DNA of 6,502 nt from an uncultured Flavonifractor sp. GTDB taxonomy: Bacteria > Bacillota > Clostridia > Oscillospirales > Oscillospiraceae. The notes beneath the pieces are model-generated. The model saw only the letters and a program-made list of their open reading frames with translations, had not been told where the DNA came from and did not search any database. The stretch's first letter is position 1. Every line of letters begins with the position of its first letter. The stretch covers positions 1 through 6,502 of the forward strand of contig CANDFO010000095.1 in the NCBI GenBank assembly GCA_947384055.1, in the 5' to 3' direction. A program made the position numbers and the translations under genes. This document shows positions 6,456 to 6,502 of the stretch, piece after piece.

Positions 6456-6473
6456 AACAATCAAAAAATTGTT
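6456..6473. repeat. AACAAT-N6-ATTGTT inverted repeat, possible operator
   Basis: Perfect 6-bp arms (6456-6461 and 6468-6473) flank a 6-bp centre (CAAAAA on the plus strand). The size and symmetry fit a dimeric regulator site, about 120 bp before the HtrA start. The stem is too AT-rich to be a convincing terminator. No regulator can be named. Confidence 0.35.
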
Positions 6474-6502
6474 TGTGAATGCTCCCCTTCCGCTGAAACA
6501 GC

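Larger units (their letters stand above)
6352..6502 (-). promoter_or_regulatory. AT-rich upstream region of the HtrA gene
   Basis: The stretch from about 6420 to 6478 is AT-rich, as expected for a promoter region in a GC-rich genome. The best -10-like box is TATGAT (6409-6404), about 68 nt before the start codon, but no good -35 box lies 16-18 bp upstream of it (ATACTT at 17 bp is poor). A GCTCC-GGAC-GGAGC hairpin lies at 6370-6383, in the presumed leader. At the right edge GCTG-AAA-CAGC (6492-6502) may be part of a larger structure cut by the window. The promoter itself is not resolved. Confidence 0.4.

Noticed and set aside
1..6502. CRISPR array, tRNA, rRNA, insertion sequence or phage attachment site
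   Set aside because: No regularly spaced direct repeats of array type, no tRNA-like or rRNA-like sequence, no transposase frame and no flanking terminal repeats were seen on either strand.

Overview
The window is about 6.5 kb and carries two genes, both on the minus strand, separated by a 427-bp intergenic region that holds most of the regulatory signals. High GC in the genes, strong AAGGAGG ribosome-binding sites, a consensus sigma-A-type promoter, a large surface protein with Cna-B-like repeats, and the style of the HtrA protein together suggest a GC-rich gut Clostridia member (Oscillospiraceae / Flavonifractor-like). That placement is inference from protein character; nothing in the window proves the taxon.

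Layout, read in the direction of transcription from right to left. (1) 6337-6502: AT-rich upstream region of the protease gene, with a strong RBS, a short hairpin, a 9-bp direct repeat, a 6-bp-arm inverted repeat and a possible tiny overlapping ORF. (2) 4972-6336: complete membrane-anchored HtrA/DegP-type serine protease with one PDZ domain (454 residues, intact His-Asp-Ser triad). (3) 4545-4971: intergenic region with a 14-bp perfect hairpin downstream of the protease gene, then an extended -10 promoter (TTTACA, 17 bp, TGC TATAAT) and a leader of about 170 nt containing a terminator-like hairpin with a U-tract before the next start codon. (4) 1-4544: the first 1514 codons of a giant secreted surface protein that starts at GTG and runs off the left edge. 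It has a signal peptide, Cys/His motifs, a Pro/Glu-rich stalk, a fibro-slime domain, two Cna-B/SpaA-like isopeptide domains and the start of a pilin-type isopeptide domain.

The large frame was followed codon by codon from the GTG at 4544 to the left edge without meeting a stop. The long open frames on the plus strand are antisense shadows of these two genes.

How the genes may work together: HtrA proteases at the Gram-positive membrane handle misfolded exported proteins, so adjacency to a very large exported adhesin-like protein fits, but each gene appears to have its own transcription signals and no functional link is shown. The most interesting points are the apparent transcription attenuator in the leader of the surface-protein gene and the mosaic composition of that gene (about 72% GC in the stalk against about 42% GC just upstream of the fibro-slime domain, counted by hand).
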